A DNA stretch of 64,000 nucleotides from Mycobacterium asiaticum (GCF_001673635.1 NZ_LZMH01000079.1:1-64000); one strand, 5' to 3'. Positions 39,136-48,630 are shown, numbered from the stretch's first letter. A program made the numbers and translations. The notes: generated from the letters alone by a model not told the origin.

Positions 39136-39556
39136 CCGCCAGGTAGCGCAGGGCCAATAGGTAGCCCTGGACGCCCAGTCCCACGATGACCCCGGTGGCG
39201 ACCGGACTCAGGTAGGAGTGGCGCCGGAACTCCTCGCGCGCATGCACATTCGAGATGTGCACCTCGATCAGTGGTGCGCTCAGCTCGGCGCAGGCGTCAC
39301 GCAGCGCCACCGACGTATGGGTGAGGCCGCCGGCGTTGAGTATCACCGGTTCGGAGGCATCGGCGGCGCGGTGAATCCAGTCCAGCAGTTCGGCTTCGCT
39401 ATCGGTTTGCCGCACAACGGCGTTGAGGCCGAGGTCGGCGGCTTCACGCTCGATCAGGGCGGCCAGTTCGTCGTGGGTGGTGCTGCCGTAGACGGCGGGC
39501 TCGCGCTGGCCGAGGCGACCGAGATTCGGGCCGTTGAACACGTTTACGTTGCTCAT
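39125..39556 (-). CDS. aroQ: Type II 3-dehydroquinate dehydratase
   Basis: Third step of the shikimate pathway, dehydroquinate to dehydroshikimate. The 143-residue dodecameric family is clear: FNGPNLGRLGQREPAVYG with the lid Tyr at about 23, NAGGLTHTSVALRDA, and HISNVHAREEFRRHSYLSP with the catalytic His. M. tuberculosis annotations call it aroD. ATG 39556 overlaps the aroB stop by ATGA. A longer open frame upstream is aroB in another frame. Confidence 0.97.
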   Translation of the reverse strand: MSNVNVFNGPNLGRLGQREPAVYGSTTHDELAALIEREAADLGLNAVVRQTDSEAELLDWIHRAADASEPVILNAGGLTHTSVALRDACAELSAPLIEVHISNVHAREEFRRHSYLSPVATGVIVGLGVQGYLLALRYLAATR

Positions 39557-40641
39557 GGCGCGCACACTCCCGCGTAGGCGGTCACCAGCAGGCCCGGGTC
39601 GGGCCCGACCAGCCGGCCCGGTTTGGCCAGCCCGTCCAGGACCACGAACCGCAGCACACCGGCGCGGGTCTTCTTGTCCCCGGCCATGTATTCCAGCAGC
39701 TGGGGAAGGGCGTCGGCGTCGTAGGTGACCGGCAGCCCCAGGGAAGTCAGGATGGCGCGGTGGCGCTGTGCGGTTTCGTCGTCGAGTCGGCCGGTGAGCC
39801 GGGCAAGCTCGGCGGCGAAGACCAGGCCCACCGACACGGCGGCACCGTGCCGCCACCGGTAGCGCTCCCGGCGTTCGATCGCGTGCGCCAAAGTGTGCCC
39901 GTAATTGAGGATTTCGCGGAGCTCGGATTCCTTCTCGTCGGCCGCGACGACTTCCGCCTTGACGGCGATGGCGCGCCGGACCAGTTCGGGCAGCACGTCG
40001 CCCTCCGGGTCGAGTGCCGCCTGCGGGTCGGCCTCGATGAGGTCCAGGATCACCGGGTCGGCGATGAACCCGGCCTTCACCACCTCGGCCATCCCGGCCA
40101 CGATCTCGTTGTGCGGCAACGTCTTCAGCGTCGAGATGTCGACCAGCACCGCCAGCGGCTGATGGAACGCTCCGACCAGGTTCTTGCCGGCGTCGGTGTT
40201 GATGCCGGTCTTCCCGCCGACCGCCGCGTCCACCATGCCGAGCAGCGTGGTAGGCACGTGCACGATCGATACCCCGCGCAACCAGGTGGCTGCGGCGAAC
40301 CCGGCGACATCGGTGGCCGCGCCGCCGCCCAGGCTGACCAGTGCGTCCTTACGACCGATTCCGATGCGGCCCAACACTTCCCAGATGAAGCCCACGACGG
40401 GTAGGTCCTTGCCGGCCTCGGCGTCCGGGATCTCGATGCGATGCGCGTCGATCCCCTTGTCCGCCAACCTGGTTCGGATGGTCTCCGCGGTCTGCGTCAG
40501 CACCGGCTGATGCAGGATGGCGACCTTGTGCCGGCCGGCCAGCAGCTCGTCGAGTTCGCCGAGCAGCCCGGTGCCGATCAGCACGGGGTACGGCGGGTCG
40601 ACGGCCACCTCGATGGTGACCGGCTTGGTTGTTTCTGTCAT
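39553..40641 (-). CDS. aroB: 3-dehydroquinate synthase
   Basis: It converts DAHP to 3-dehydroquinate using NAD and zinc. 362 residues, the M. tuberculosis length. The nucleotide and substrate segments include LVSLGGGAATDVAGFAAATWLRG (about 99-122), VPTTLLGMVDAAVGGKTGINTDAGKNLVGAF, and zinc ligands in ILNYGHTLAHAIE and WRHGAAVSVG. ATGA overlaps link it to aroK upstream and aroQ downstream. Confidence 0.97.
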   Translation of the reverse strand: MTETTKPVTIEVAVDPPYPVLIGTGLLGELDELLAGRHKVAILHQPVLTQTAETIRTRLADKGIDAHRIEIPDAEAGKDLPVVGFIWEVLGRIGIGRKDALVSLGGGAATDVAGFAAATWLRGVSIVHVPTTLLGMVDAAVGGKTGINTDAGKNLVGAFHQPLAVLVDISTLKTLPHNEIVAGMAEVVKAGFIADPVILDLIEADPQAALDPEGDVLPELVRRAIAVKAEVVAADEKESELREILNYGHTLAHAIERRERYRWRHGAAVSVGLVFAAELARLTGRLDDETAQRHRAILTSLGLPVTYDADALPQLLEYMAGDKKTRAGVLRFVVLDGLAKPGRLVGPDPGLLVTAYAGVCAP

Positions 40642-41162
40642 TTGGCAGCCTCTACCTGGGTGTTCAGCCGCGACAGGATATAGCGGACGACCGCGCCGGG
40701 GTTGCGGCGGTTGGTGTCCACCCGGATGGTCGCGACGCGGCGGTACAGCGGAACGCGCTTGGCCATCAGCTCACGGAATTTCTCGGCCCGGTCCGGCCCG
40801 GCCAGCAGGGGCCGCACGGTGTTGCCCCCGGTGCGCCGGACGCCTTCGGCGGCGCTGATCTCGAGGTAGACGACGGTGTGGCCGTTCAGCGCCGCGCACA
40901 CCCCGGGGCTGGTGACCGCTCCCCCGCCCAGCGACAGCACGCCGTCGTGCTCGGCCAGGGCCGCGCGGATCACCTCTTCTTCGATGCGCCGGAACTCCTG
41001 CTCACCGTCGGCAGCGAAGATGTCGGCGATGGTGCGCCCCGTCTTCTGCTCGATGGCCGCGTCGGTGTCGAGCATGCTGACCCCGAGTGCCTTGGCGAGC
41101 CGACGTCCGATGGTCGACTTGCCGGAACCGGGTAAGCCCACGAGTACCGCTCTGGGAGCCAT
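40638..41162 (-). CDS. aroK: Shikimate kinase
   Basis: It phosphorylates shikimate at O3. 174 residues with Walker A GLPGSGKST (9-17), the shikimate-binding Asp in MLDTDAAIEQKTGRTIADIF and the GGG of LSLGGGAVTSP. The lid Arg is in RTGGNTVRPLL. ATG 41162 lies six bases after the aroC stop. The stop overlaps aroB by ATGA. Confidence 0.97.
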   Translation of the reverse strand: MAPRAVLVGLPGSGKSTIGRRLAKALGVSMLDTDAAIEQKTGRTIADIFAADGEQEFRRIEEEVIRAALAEHDGVLSLGGGAVTSPGVCAALNGHTVVYLEISAAEGVRRTGGNTVRPLLAGPDRAEKFRELMAKRVPLYRRVATIRVDTNRRNPGAVVRYILSRLNTQVEAAK

Positions 41163-41168
41163 CGGCGG

Positions 41169-42377
41169 CTAGCTTCCGGCGGCGCGGGCGGCCGGGGCCT
41201 CCCGGTCGGCGACCGTGCGCTGGTAGGCCTCGATGTTGCGCCTGGTTTCGGTCAGCGAATCACCACCGAACTTCTCCAGCGCCGCGCGGGCCAGCACCAG
41301 CGCAACCATCGTTTCGACCACCACGCCGGCGGCCGGCACCGCGCACACGTCGGAGCGCTGGTGGATGGCGACGGCCTCGTCGCCGGTGGCCATGTCGACG
41401 GTGGCCAGGGCACGGGGCACGGTGGAGATCGGCTTCATCGCCGCGCGCACCCGCAGCGGCTGGCCGTTGGTCATGCCACCCTCGAGTCCGCCGGCGCGGT
41501 TGGTCGAGCGCACGACGCCGTCGGGTCCCGGATACATCTCGTCGTGGGCGCGGCTGCCGCGGCGGCGGGCGGTCTCGAAACCGTCGCCGATCTCAACGCC
41601 CTTGATCGCTTGAATGCCCATCACCGCGGCGGCCAGTTGGCTGTCGAGCCGGTTTTCGCCGCTGGTGAACGAGCCCAGGCCGACCGGTAGACCCAGGGCC
41701 ACCACCTCCACGACCCCACCCAGGGTGTCGCCGTCCTTCTTGGCCGCCTCGATCTCGGCGATCATCGATTTCTCGGCCTGTGCGTCGTAGGCCCGGACCG
41801 GGCTGGCGTCGATGGCGGGCAGATCTTCGGCGCGCGGCGGCGGGCCGTCGTAGGGTGCCGACGCCCCGATCGAGATGACGTGCGAGAGCACCTCGACGCC
41901 GAGGGCTTGACGCAGGAACGCCCGCGCGATGGTGCCGGCTGCCACCCGGGCGGCGGTCTCGCGGGCGCTGGCTCGCTCCAGCACAGGCCGGGCGTCGTCA
42001 AAGCCGTACTTGAGCATGCCCGCGTAGTCCGCGTGGCCAGGCCGCGGCCGGGTCAGCGGTTCGTTGCGCGCGCTGTTTTCCAGATCGGCGGGGTCCACCG
42101 GGTCGGGGGCCATCACGGTTTCCCACTTCGGCCATTCGGTGTTGCCGATCTCGACGGCAATAGGTCCGCCCAGCGTGCTGCCGTGGCGCACACCGGCCAG
42201 GATCGTCACGGCGTCGCGCTCGAACTTCATCCGGGCGCCGCGCCCGTAGCCCAGGCGGCGGCGGGCCAATTGGTCGGCGATTTCTGTCGACGTGACGTGC
42301 ACGCCGGCGACCATGCCTTCGACCATGGCTACCAGCGCGCGGCCGTGGGACTCCCCGGCAGTGATCCAGCGCAACAC
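41169..42377 (-). CDS. aroC: Chorismate synthase
   Basis: It converts EPSP to chorismate with reduced FMN. 402 residues; annotated aroF in M. tuberculosis. Family signatures are visible: GESHGRALVAMVEGMVAGV near the N-terminus, RRRLGYGRGARMKFERD, RPGHADYAGMLKYGFDDARPVLERASARETAARVAAG and RSTNRAGGLEGGMTNGQPL. It starts at GTG 42377. It is followed by aroK within six bases. Confidence 0.97.
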   Translation of the reverse strand: MLRWITAGESHGRALVAMVEGMVAGVHVTSTEIADQLARRRLGYGRGARMKFERDAVTILAGVRHGSTLGGPIAVEIGNTEWPKWETVMAPDPVDPADLENSARNEPLTRPRPGHADYAGMLKYGFDDARPVLERASARETAARVAAGTIARAFLRQALGVEVLSHVISIGASAPYDGPPPRAEDLPAIDASPVRAYDAQAEKSMIAEIEAAKKDGDTLGGVVEVVALGLPVGLGSFTSGENRLDSQLAAAVMGIQAIKGVEIGDGFETARRRGSRAHDEMYPGPDGVVRSTNRAGGLEGGMTNGQPLRVRAAMKPISTVPRALATVDMATGDEAVAIHQRSDVCAVPAAGVVVETMVALVLARAALEKFGGDSLTETRRNIEAYQRTVADREAPAARAAGS

Positions 42378-42410
42378 CCGAACATCTTCCCATGTACGAC
42401 TCAGCGCCAG

Positions 42411-42830
42411 TTAATCCAGCAGAGCCAAGCCCGCCGCTGCCGCGGTGGCGGCCACCATCGACGGACCGTGCGGAACGGCGTGCGCGCGGCAGGCCACCGC
42501 GACCGACGCGGTCAGCAGCGGTGCGGCGATCGCCGCGAGGTACCACACGTCGACGCCGAAGCACCCGGCCAGACCGCCCAGCCCGATCGCCAACTTCACG
42601 TCGCCGGCGCCCATCGCCCCGGGGGCGACCAGGTGCACCAGCAGATACGCCGCGGTCAGCGCCGCCGCACCGGCCAGCGCCGGGACACCGCGCCCCGCCA
42701 GTACCGCGCCGGCCAGGATCACCGCGGCGCCGGGCAGGGTGAGCACGTTGGGCAGCCGTCGCTGCCGGATGTCGAAGCAACACAGGACCGCCATCCAGGC
42801 CAGCACCAGGGCCGCCGCTGCGATTCGCAT
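42411..42830 (-). CDS. Minimal A24 prepilin peptidase-like protein (Rv2551c-like)
   Basis: A 139-residue membrane protein made only of the peptidase core of the type IV prepilin peptidase family, without the N-terminal methylase domain. The two catalytic Asp residues are present: Asp20 in CCFDIRQRRLPN and Asp77 in the GAGDVKL (GxGD) motif. About five membrane helices surround them. It lies between aroE and aroC in the aro operon, with short gaps on both sides. Its substrate may be Flp/Tad-type prepilins encoded elsewhere; none is in the window. Confidence 0.9.
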   Translation of the reverse strand: MRIAAAALVLAWMAVLCCFDIRQRRLPNVLTLPGAAVILAGAVLAGRGVPALAGAAALTAAYLLVHLVAPGAMGAGDVKLAIGLGGLAGCFGVDVWYLAAIAAPLLTASVAVACRAHAVPHGPSMVAATAAAAGLALLD

Positions 42831-42841
42831 GCAGCGGCAGG

Positions 42842-43675
42842 TTAATCCAATTCGGCCAGGGCGCAAGTCATCGCTTCGCGCGGCGCGGCCAGGCCGGTGA
42901 ACTGCTCGACCTGCGCGAACGCCTGGTGCAAGAGCATCTGCAGGCCGCTGACCACCCGGCCACCGGCGGCGCCGACGGCGGCCGCCAGCGGCGTGGGCCA
43001 CGGGTCGTAGATGGCGTCCAACAGCACCGGGACGGCGGCGAACGTGTCGGCATAGCGTGCGGCCACATCGGCCGGAATGGTGCTGACCAGGACCGCCGCG
43101 GCGGCTACTTCGTCGGCCAGGCCGGCGTCGTCCAGGCCGCAGTACCGAGTCGCGACACCCACTCGGGCACCCAGCTCCACCAGCCGCGCGGCCTTGTCCG
43201 GATCGCGGGCCACCACGGTGATGCCGCTGACGCCCAGCGTGGCCAGCCCCACCACGGCCGCCGGGGCCGTTCCGCCCGAGCCACACACCAGCGCATGCCC
43301 GTGCTGTGGCCCCAGCGCCCCGGCCACGCCGTCGATATCGGTATTGTCGGCCCGCCAGCCGGTCGCTGTGCGCACCAGGGTGTTGGCCGAGCCGACCTGT
43401 TCGGCGCGCCCGGTGCGCTCGTCGGCGAACCGCAGGGCGGCAAATTTGCCCGGCATCGTGACCGACAGCCCGACCCATTCCGGCCCGAAGCCGGCCACCA
43501 CCTCCGGCAGTTCCTCGGCGTCGCACTCGATGCGTTCGTAGGTCCAATCGGTCAGCCCCAGCGCGCGGTAGGCGGCCAGGTGCAACAGCGGGGAACGGGA
43601 ATGGGCGATCGGTTTGCCCAGCACGGCCGCTTTACGAGCGGCTCCGGCGGTGCTAGCGGGAGGAATCGAGGACAC
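42842..43675 (-). CDS. aroE: Shikimate dehydrogenase
   Basis: It reduces 3-dehydroshikimate with NADPH. 277 residues. The substrate pocket has KPIAHSRSPLLHLAAYRALG, the catalytic Lys is in SVTMPGKFAALR, and the Asp follows in ADNTDIDGVAGAL. The nucleotide fold is VCGSGGTAPAAVVGLATLG. GTG 43675 is the only start codon available close to the domain. It overlaps the mltG end by 23 bases and makes the protein about eight residues longer than I recall for M. tuberculosis. Confidence 0.94.
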   Translation of the reverse strand: MSSIPPASTAGAARKAAVLGKPIAHSRSPLLHLAAYRALGLTDWTYERIECDAEELPEVVAGFGPEWVGLSVTMPGKFAALRFADERTGRAEQVGSANTLVRTATGWRADNTDIDGVAGALGPQHGHALVCGSGGTAPAAVVGLATLGVSGITVVARDPDKAARLVELGARVGVATRYCGLDDAGLADEVAAAAVLVSTIPADVAARYADTFAAVPVLLDAIYDPWPTPLAAAVGAAGGRVVSGLQMLLHQAFAQVEQFTGLAAPREAMTCALAELD

Positions 43676-44888
43676 CGTTGTGCTTGGCCAGCTCGATGTT
43701 CGCCAGATGCTGCTGATAGTCCCGGGTAAACAGCGTCGTCCCCTGCGCATCGATGGTGACGAAGTACAACCAGTCGCCGGGCGCGGGATGTTCGGCTGCC
43801 TGCAACGCGTCGACACCGGGTGAACAGATCGCCGTGGCCGGCAGCCCCTCGGCCATGTAGGTGTTCCATGGGGTCCGTAGCGAGCGGTCGGCGTCGGTGG
43901 TCGCCACTTCGCGACGGTCCAGCGGGTAGTTCACGGTCGAATCGAACTCGAGCTTGCGGTGTTCGTGCAGCCGGTTGTAGATGACCTGGGCGACCTTCGC
44001 GAAGTCGCCCACGTTTGCTTCCTGCTGCACCAGCGACGCCACCACCAGGATGTCGTAGGGCGACAGGCCCAGCGACTTGGCGGTGTCCACCAGCCCCGAG
44101 GTGAGGTAAGACATGCTGCCGGCGTTGATCAGGCTCGCCAGGATCGTCTCGGCCGATGCCGCCGGGTCGATGTTGAACGTGCCCGGCGCGACCAAGCCTT
44201 CCAGCCGCCGGTGATCATCGCCGAGTTCCCGCACCGGCTCGACGGCCCAGTCCGGTACCTGCAGTGCCGCCGGCGTGCTCTTGCCGGCCGCGGTGCGCAG
44301 GTCGGCGACCGACACGCAACGCTCGTTGCCGTCGAGGTCAACGCAGGTGGCCCGGGAGATCAGCGTCAATATCCCGGGTGTCGTCTTATTCGTCTTCATG
44401 TCGGTGGTGTCGTCGAGCTGGCGCCCTTCTGGGATCACCAGCCTGCCCACCCGGCTGTTCGGGTCGATCAGCCGCTTGACGGCATTGGCCGCCGGGATCT
44501 CGGTGCGCATGCGGTAGAACCCCGGCTGAATCGCGGTGATCGCGGCATTTCCGTGGGCGGCGTCGACGAACGCACGCACCGTACGCACCACGCCGCGCTC
44601 GAGCAGCGTCTGCCCGACCGCAGTGGTCGAGTCACCCGCCTGGATCTGGATGACGACGTCGCGCTTGCCGTCGCCGGTGAAGTCGTCCTCGTTGCCCGAC
44701 ACCATGTGCCACAGTTTCGAGCCGACCAGCACCGCGGCCACCACCACGACGACGAGGAGTCCGACCGCGAAACCCCCGGCGAACCGCCGCCTGCGGCGGG
44801 TGCGCTCAGCTTTTTTTCGGTCGGTCCGCGACTTGCGATGCCGGCTCGCGCTCACCGCCGCGGGCTTGGCCTTTTCGCGCTCAGACAT
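43653..44888 (-). CDS. mltG: Endolytic murein transglycosylase MltG
   Basis: It cleaves nascent peptidoglycan strands at the membrane. 411 residues: a basic cytoplasmic N-terminus, one membrane helix (about 39-58, FAVGLLVVVVVAAVLVGSKL), a LysM-like region and then the YceG domain with the catalytic Glu in LVVASLVQQEANVGDFAKVAQVIYNRL. The pattern DSTVNYPLDRR and TPWNTYMAEGLPATAICSPGVDAL is typical. ATG 44888 overlaps the ruvX end by eight bases. It lies in the alaS-ruvX-mltG-aroE run. Confidence 0.94.
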   Translation of the reverse strand: MSEREKAKPAAVSASRHRKSRTDRKKAERTRRRRRFAGGFAVGLLVVVVVAAVLVGSKLWHMVSGNEDDFTGDGKRDVVIQIQAGDSTTAVGQTLLERGVVRTVRAFVDAAHGNAAITAIQPGFYRMRTEIPAANAVKRLIDPNSRVGRLVIPEGRQLDDTTDMKTNKTTPGILTLISRATCVDLDGNERCVSVADLRTAAGKSTPAALQVPDWAVEPVRELGDDHRRLEGLVAPGTFNIDPAASAETILASLINAGSMSYLTSGLVDTAKSLGLSPYDILVVASLVQQEANVGDFAKVAQVIYNRLHEHRKLEFDSTVNYPLDRREVATTDADRSLRTPWNTYMAEGLPATAICSPGVDALQAAEHPAPGDWLYFVTIDAQGTTLFTRDYQQHLANIELAKHNGVLDSSR

Positions 44889-45408
44889 TGGCCGCTTCTG
44901 CGCCGGGGCCACCGATCAGGGCGCGACGCTGGTCAAGCCACCCCTGCAGGATCGCCACCGCGGCGGCCTGGTCGATCACCGACCGCTGCTGCTTGGCGCG
45001 GACACCGGCCTCCCGAAGCGAACGCTGCGCGGTGACGGTGGTCAACCGCTCGTCGGCGAGCCGCACCGGCGTGGGCGCGACCCGTTCAGCGAGCTCGCCG
45101 GCCACCTCGATGGCGTCCTGGGCGGACTGACCGATGCGATCGGCCAGCGTGCGGGGCAGGCCGACGATCACCTCGACCGCCTCCAGCTCGGTGGCCAGCG
45201 CGGCCAGCCGGCGGACATGCTTTCCGGACCGGTCGCGGCGCACGGTCTCCAGCGGGGTGGCCAAAATGCCGTCCGGGTCGCTGGCCGCCACGCCGATGCG
45301 CACGGTGCCCACGTCTATTCCGAGGCGCCGGCCCCGGCCTGGGTCTGACTCTCCGGGCCGGTCAGGGTGCGGGTCGCGTCGCCCTGACTTCTGCGGTGAT
45401 TCGACCAC
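44881..45408 (-). CDS. ruvX: Holliday junction resolvase-like / RNase YqgF
   Basis: A 175-residue RNase H-fold protein. E. coli YqgF works in 16S rRNA 5'-end maturation; the mycobacterial homologue has been described as a Holliday junction resolvase. The first catalytic Asp lies in LGIDVGTVRIGVAASDPDG (about 29-47), the Glu/Leu strand in VEVIVGLPRTLADRIG and the last acidic site in RLADERLTTVTAQRSL. It starts at GTG 45408, directly after the alaS stop. Confidence 0.94.
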   Translation of the reverse strand: MVESPQKSGRRDPHPDRPGESDPGRGRRLGIDVGTVRIGVAASDPDGILATPLETVRRDRSGKHVRRLAALATELEAVEVIVGLPRTLADRIGQSAQDAIEVAGELAERVAPTPVRLADERLTTVTAQRSLREAGVRAKQQRSVIDQAAAVAILQGWLDQRRALIGGPGAEAANV

Positions 45409-48114
45409 TCAGCCAACCCGCGCTATCTCTGCCCGAACCGCGTCCAGTGCGGCGTCGATGCCCGTCGGGTTCTTGCCGGAGCCCTGCGCCAGGTCGGCCT
45501 TGCCGCCGCCGCGCCCGTCGACCGCGGCAGCGAGCTGCTTGACCAGGTCGTTGGCGTTCAATCCCAGGTCCTGCGCGGCGGGATTGGCCGCCACGGCGTA
45601 GGGGACGGTCTGGCTCTCGCCCTCGGCGATCAGCGCCACCACGGCAGGATCGCTGCCGAGCTTGCCGCGGATGTCACCGACCAGGGAACGCAGGTCCGCC
45701 GCCGTCATACCGCTGGACATGCGCTGCGCCACCACCCGGACGTTACCGATGCGCTCGGCTCCGGCTGCGGCGTTGGTGGCCGCCGCGCGGGCGTTCGCCA
45801 GCCGCGCCCGTTCGAGTTCCTTCTCGGCCGCTTTGAGCCGCTCCACCAGGCTCGCCACCCGGGCGGGCACCTCTTCCGAGGGCACTCGTAGTGACGACGC
45901 CAGGCCGGCCATCAACGCGCGTTCCTTGGCCAGGTGCCGGAAGGATTCCAGCCCGACGTACGCCTCCACCCGGCGCACCCCGGAACCGATGGACGACTCG
46001 CCGAGGATGGTCACCGGGCCGATCTGCGCCGAGTTGTGCACATGGGTGCCGCCGCACAATTCCAGGGAGAACGGTCCGCCGATCTCGACCACCCGCACCC
46101 GGTCGGGGTAACTCTCGCCGAACAGGGCCATCGCGCCCATCGCCTTGGCCTTGTCAAGTTGCTCCTCGAAGGTGTGCACCTCGAAGTCGGCCTGCACCGC
46201 TTCGTTGGTGACCTCCTCGATCTGGGTGCGCTGCTCCTCGCTCAACGGCCCCTGCCAGTTGAAGTCGAAACGCAGATACCCCGGCCGGTTCAGGGACCCC
46301 GCCTGAACGGCGTTAGGGCCCAACACTTGCCGCAGCGCGGCGTGCACCATATGGGTGCCGGAGTGACCCTGGGTGGCACCCCTGCGCCAGCCCGGGTCGA
46401 CCGACGCGACAACGGTGTCGCCTTCGACGAATTCGCCGGACTCGACGTTGACCCGGTGCGCGTGCAGGGTTTTGGCGATCTTCTGCACGTCGGTGACCGC
46501 CGCTCGGGCGCTGCCGCCGGACCCGACGCCGCTGATGCTGCCGGCGTCGGCGATCTGCCCACCGGACTCGGCGTACAGCGGGGTCCGGTCCAGGATCAGC
46601 TCAACCCGGTCGGCCTCGGCCGTGTCGCCGTGCGAGACCACGGGCACCCGCTTGCCGTCCACGAAGATGCCGAGAATCTTGGCTTCCGAGGTCAACTCGT
46701 CGAAGCCGGTGAATTCCGTCGGGCCGGCGTCGACCAGCTCGCGGTAGGCGGTCAGGTCGGCGTGCGCGTGCTTGCGCGCGGCGGCGTCGGCCTTTGCCCG
46801 CTGGCGCTGCTCGGCCATGAGTTCACGGAAGCCGGCCTCGTCGACGGTGAGCCCCGATTCAGCCGCCATCTCCAGGGTCAGCTCGATCGGGAACCCGTAG
46901 GTGTCGTGCAGGGTGAACGCGTCGGAGCCGGAGACCGCGGTGGCACCCGCGGACTTGGTGGCACCGGCGACGTCGTCGAACAGCCTGGACCCTGACGCCA
47001 GGGTGCGGTTGAACGCGGTTTCCTCGGCGACCGCGATCCGATTGATCCGTTCGAAGTCGGTGACCAGCTCGGGATACGACGGGCCCATCGCGTCGCGCAC
47101 GGTGGCCATCAGGTCGCCCATGATCGGGCTGCCTGGATCGTCGACGCCCAGCAGCTTGGCGGACCGGATGACCCGGCGCAGCAGGCGGCGCAACACGTAG
47201 CCGCGGCCGTCGTTGCCGGGGCTGACGCCGTCGCCGATCAGGATGGCGGCGGTGCGGCTGTGGTCGGCGATGATGCGGTAGCGGACGTCGTCAGCGTGGT
47301 TGCCGATGTCATAGCCGCGGGGAGCCCGGGCGGCGACGAGATCGATGACCGGGCGCAGCAGGTCGGTCTCGTACACGTTGTGCACGTTCTGCAGGACCAG
47401 CGCGATGCGCTCCACGCCCATGCCGGTGTCGATGTTTTTGCGGGGCAACGGCCCGAGGATCTCGTAGTCCTCTTTCGAGGTGCCCTCGCCGCGCTCGTTC
47501 TGCATGAATACGAGGTTCCATACCTCGAGGTAGCGGTCTTCGTTGGCGATCGGACCACCGTCGACGCCGAATTCGGGGCCACGGTCGTAGTAGATCTCCG
47601 ACGACGGCCCACAGGGGCCCGGGATACCCATCGACCAGTAGTTGTCGGCCATGCCGCGGCGCTGAATCCGCTCGGCCGGCAACCCGGCGATCTCCTGCCA
47701 CAGCCCCGCGGCTTCATCGTCGTCCAGATAGACGGTGGCCCACAGCTTTTCCGGGTCGAGCCCGTACCCGCCGTCGTCGACCGGGTTGGTCAGCAGCGCC
47801 CAGGCGAGTTCGATGGCCCGACGCTTGAAGTAATCGCCGAACGAGAAGTTGCCGGCCATCTGGAAGAAGGTGTTGTGCCGGGTGGTGATGCCCACCTCGT
47901 CGATGTCCGGGGTGCGGATGCATTTCTGGATGCTGGTCGCGGTCGCATACGGCGGGGTGCGCTGGCCCAGAAAGAACGGCACGAACTGCACCATGCCGGC
48001 ATTGACGAACAACAGGTTGGGGTCATCCAGGATTACCGAGGCACTCGGTACCTCGGTGTGACCCGCCTTCACGAAATGATCAAGGAACCGCTTCCTGATC
48101 TCGTGTGTCTGCAC
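45409..48114 (-). CDS. alaS: Alanyl-tRNA synthetase
   Basis: It charges tRNA-Ala. 901 residues, full length. The class II core begins MQTHEIRKRFLDHFVKAGHTEVPSASVI with motif regions FVNAGMVQFVPFFLG and TRHNTFFQMAGNFSFGDYFK. The editing domain carries HSGTHMVHAAL (HxxxH) and the ELCGGTHVHNSAQIG Cys/His site. A coiled-coil and C-Ala domain follow, ending in DLVKQLAAAVDGRGGGKADLAQGSG. It starts at GTG 48114 and is first in the alaS-ruvX-mltG-aroE operon. Confidence 0.98.
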   Translation of the reverse strand: MQTHEIRKRFLDHFVKAGHTEVPSASVILDDPNLLFVNAGMVQFVPFFLGQRTPPYATATSIQKCIRTPDIDEVGITTRHNTFFQMAGNFSFGDYFKRRAIELAWALLTNPVDDGGYGLDPEKLWATVYLDDDEAAGLWQEIAGLPAERIQRRGMADNYWSMGIPGPCGPSSEIYYDRGPEFGVDGGPIANEDRYLEVWNLVFMQNERGEGTSKEDYEILGPLPRKNIDTGMGVERIALVLQNVHNVYETDLLRPVIDLVAARAPRGYDIGNHADDVRYRIIADHSRTAAILIGDGVSPGNDGRGYVLRRLLRRVIRSAKLLGVDDPGSPIMGDLMATVRDAMGPSYPELVTDFERINRIAVAEETAFNRTLASGSRLFDDVAGATKSAGATAVSGSDAFTLHDTYGFPIELTLEMAAESGLTVDEAGFRELMAEQRQRAKADAAARKHAHADLTAYRELVDAGPTEFTGFDELTSEAKILGIFVDGKRVPVVSHGDTAEADRVELILDRTPLYAESGGQIADAGSISGVGSGGSARAAVTDVQKIAKTLHAHRVNVESGEFVEGDTVVASVDPGWRRGATQGHSGTHMVHAALRQVLGPNAVQAGSLNRPGYLRFDFNWQGPLSEEQRTQIEEVTNEAVQADFEVHTFEEQLDKAKAMGAMALFGESYPDRVRVVEIGGPFSLELCGGTHVHNSAQIGPVTILGESSIGSGVRRVEAYVGLESFRHLAKERALMAGLASSLRVPSEEVPARVASLVERLKAAEKELERARLANARAAATNAAAGAERIGNVRVVAQRMSSGMTAADLRSLVGDIRGKLGSDPAVVALIAEGESQTVPYAVAANPAAQDLGLNANDLVKQLAAAVDGRGGGKADLAQGSGKNPTGIDAALDAVRAEIARVG

Positions 48115-48228
48115 TTCCGCTTCCTTAATTCCGGTCCTTGATGTCCGCGCGCATGGTCGCGGTCGCTACCAGCCTATTCGCCGCAGCATGGCTGCCGAAG
48201 TCGTATTTCGGCCCGCTTAGCCTCGCAT

Positions 48229-48630
48229 TTACCCTTCGACGAAGCTCAACCGGACCGACCGCTTCGGATTGTCGCGGTTGAGGTCGACGAGCACGACGCT
48301 CTGCCAGGTGCCCAGCTGCGGCTCGCCCGCGGTGACGGGAACCGTCACCGACGGCGAGACGATCGCCGGCAGCACGTGATCGGCCCCGTGGCCGTACGAG
48401 CCGTGGGCGTGCCGGTAGCGATCGTCGCGCGGCAGCAGTCGTTCCAGCGTGTCCACCAGGTCGTCGTCGGAGCCGGCACCGGTCTCGATGACGGCGACCC
48501 CCGCGGTCGCGTGCGGGACGAACACATTGCAGAGGCCATCACCCAGCGAAGAGCAAAAGCTGCGTAGCGCGTCGGTCAGATCGACGATCTGGCGGCGCGA
48601 AGTGTCGACATCAAGCACGTCGGTCTGCAT
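48229..48630 (-). CDS. YjbQ/UPF0047 family protein (Rv2556c-like)
   Basis: A 133-residue compact protein; family members show weak thiamin-phosphate synthase activity in E. coli, but the true role is unclear. Conserved features are NVFVPHATAGVAVIETG, DDRYRHAHGSYGHGADHVLPAIVSPSVTVPVTAGE (metal-binding His) and GTWQSVVLVDLNRD. The spacing to alaS is 114 bases, so it may have its own promoter or be read through into alaS. Confidence 0.92.
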   Translation of the reverse strand: MQTDVLDVDTSRRQIVDLTDALRSFCSSLGDGLCNVFVPHATAGVAVIETGAGSDDDLVDTLERLLPRDDRYRHAHGSYGHGADHVLPAIVSPSVTVPVTAGEPQLGTWQSVVLVDLNRDNPKRSVRLSFVEG

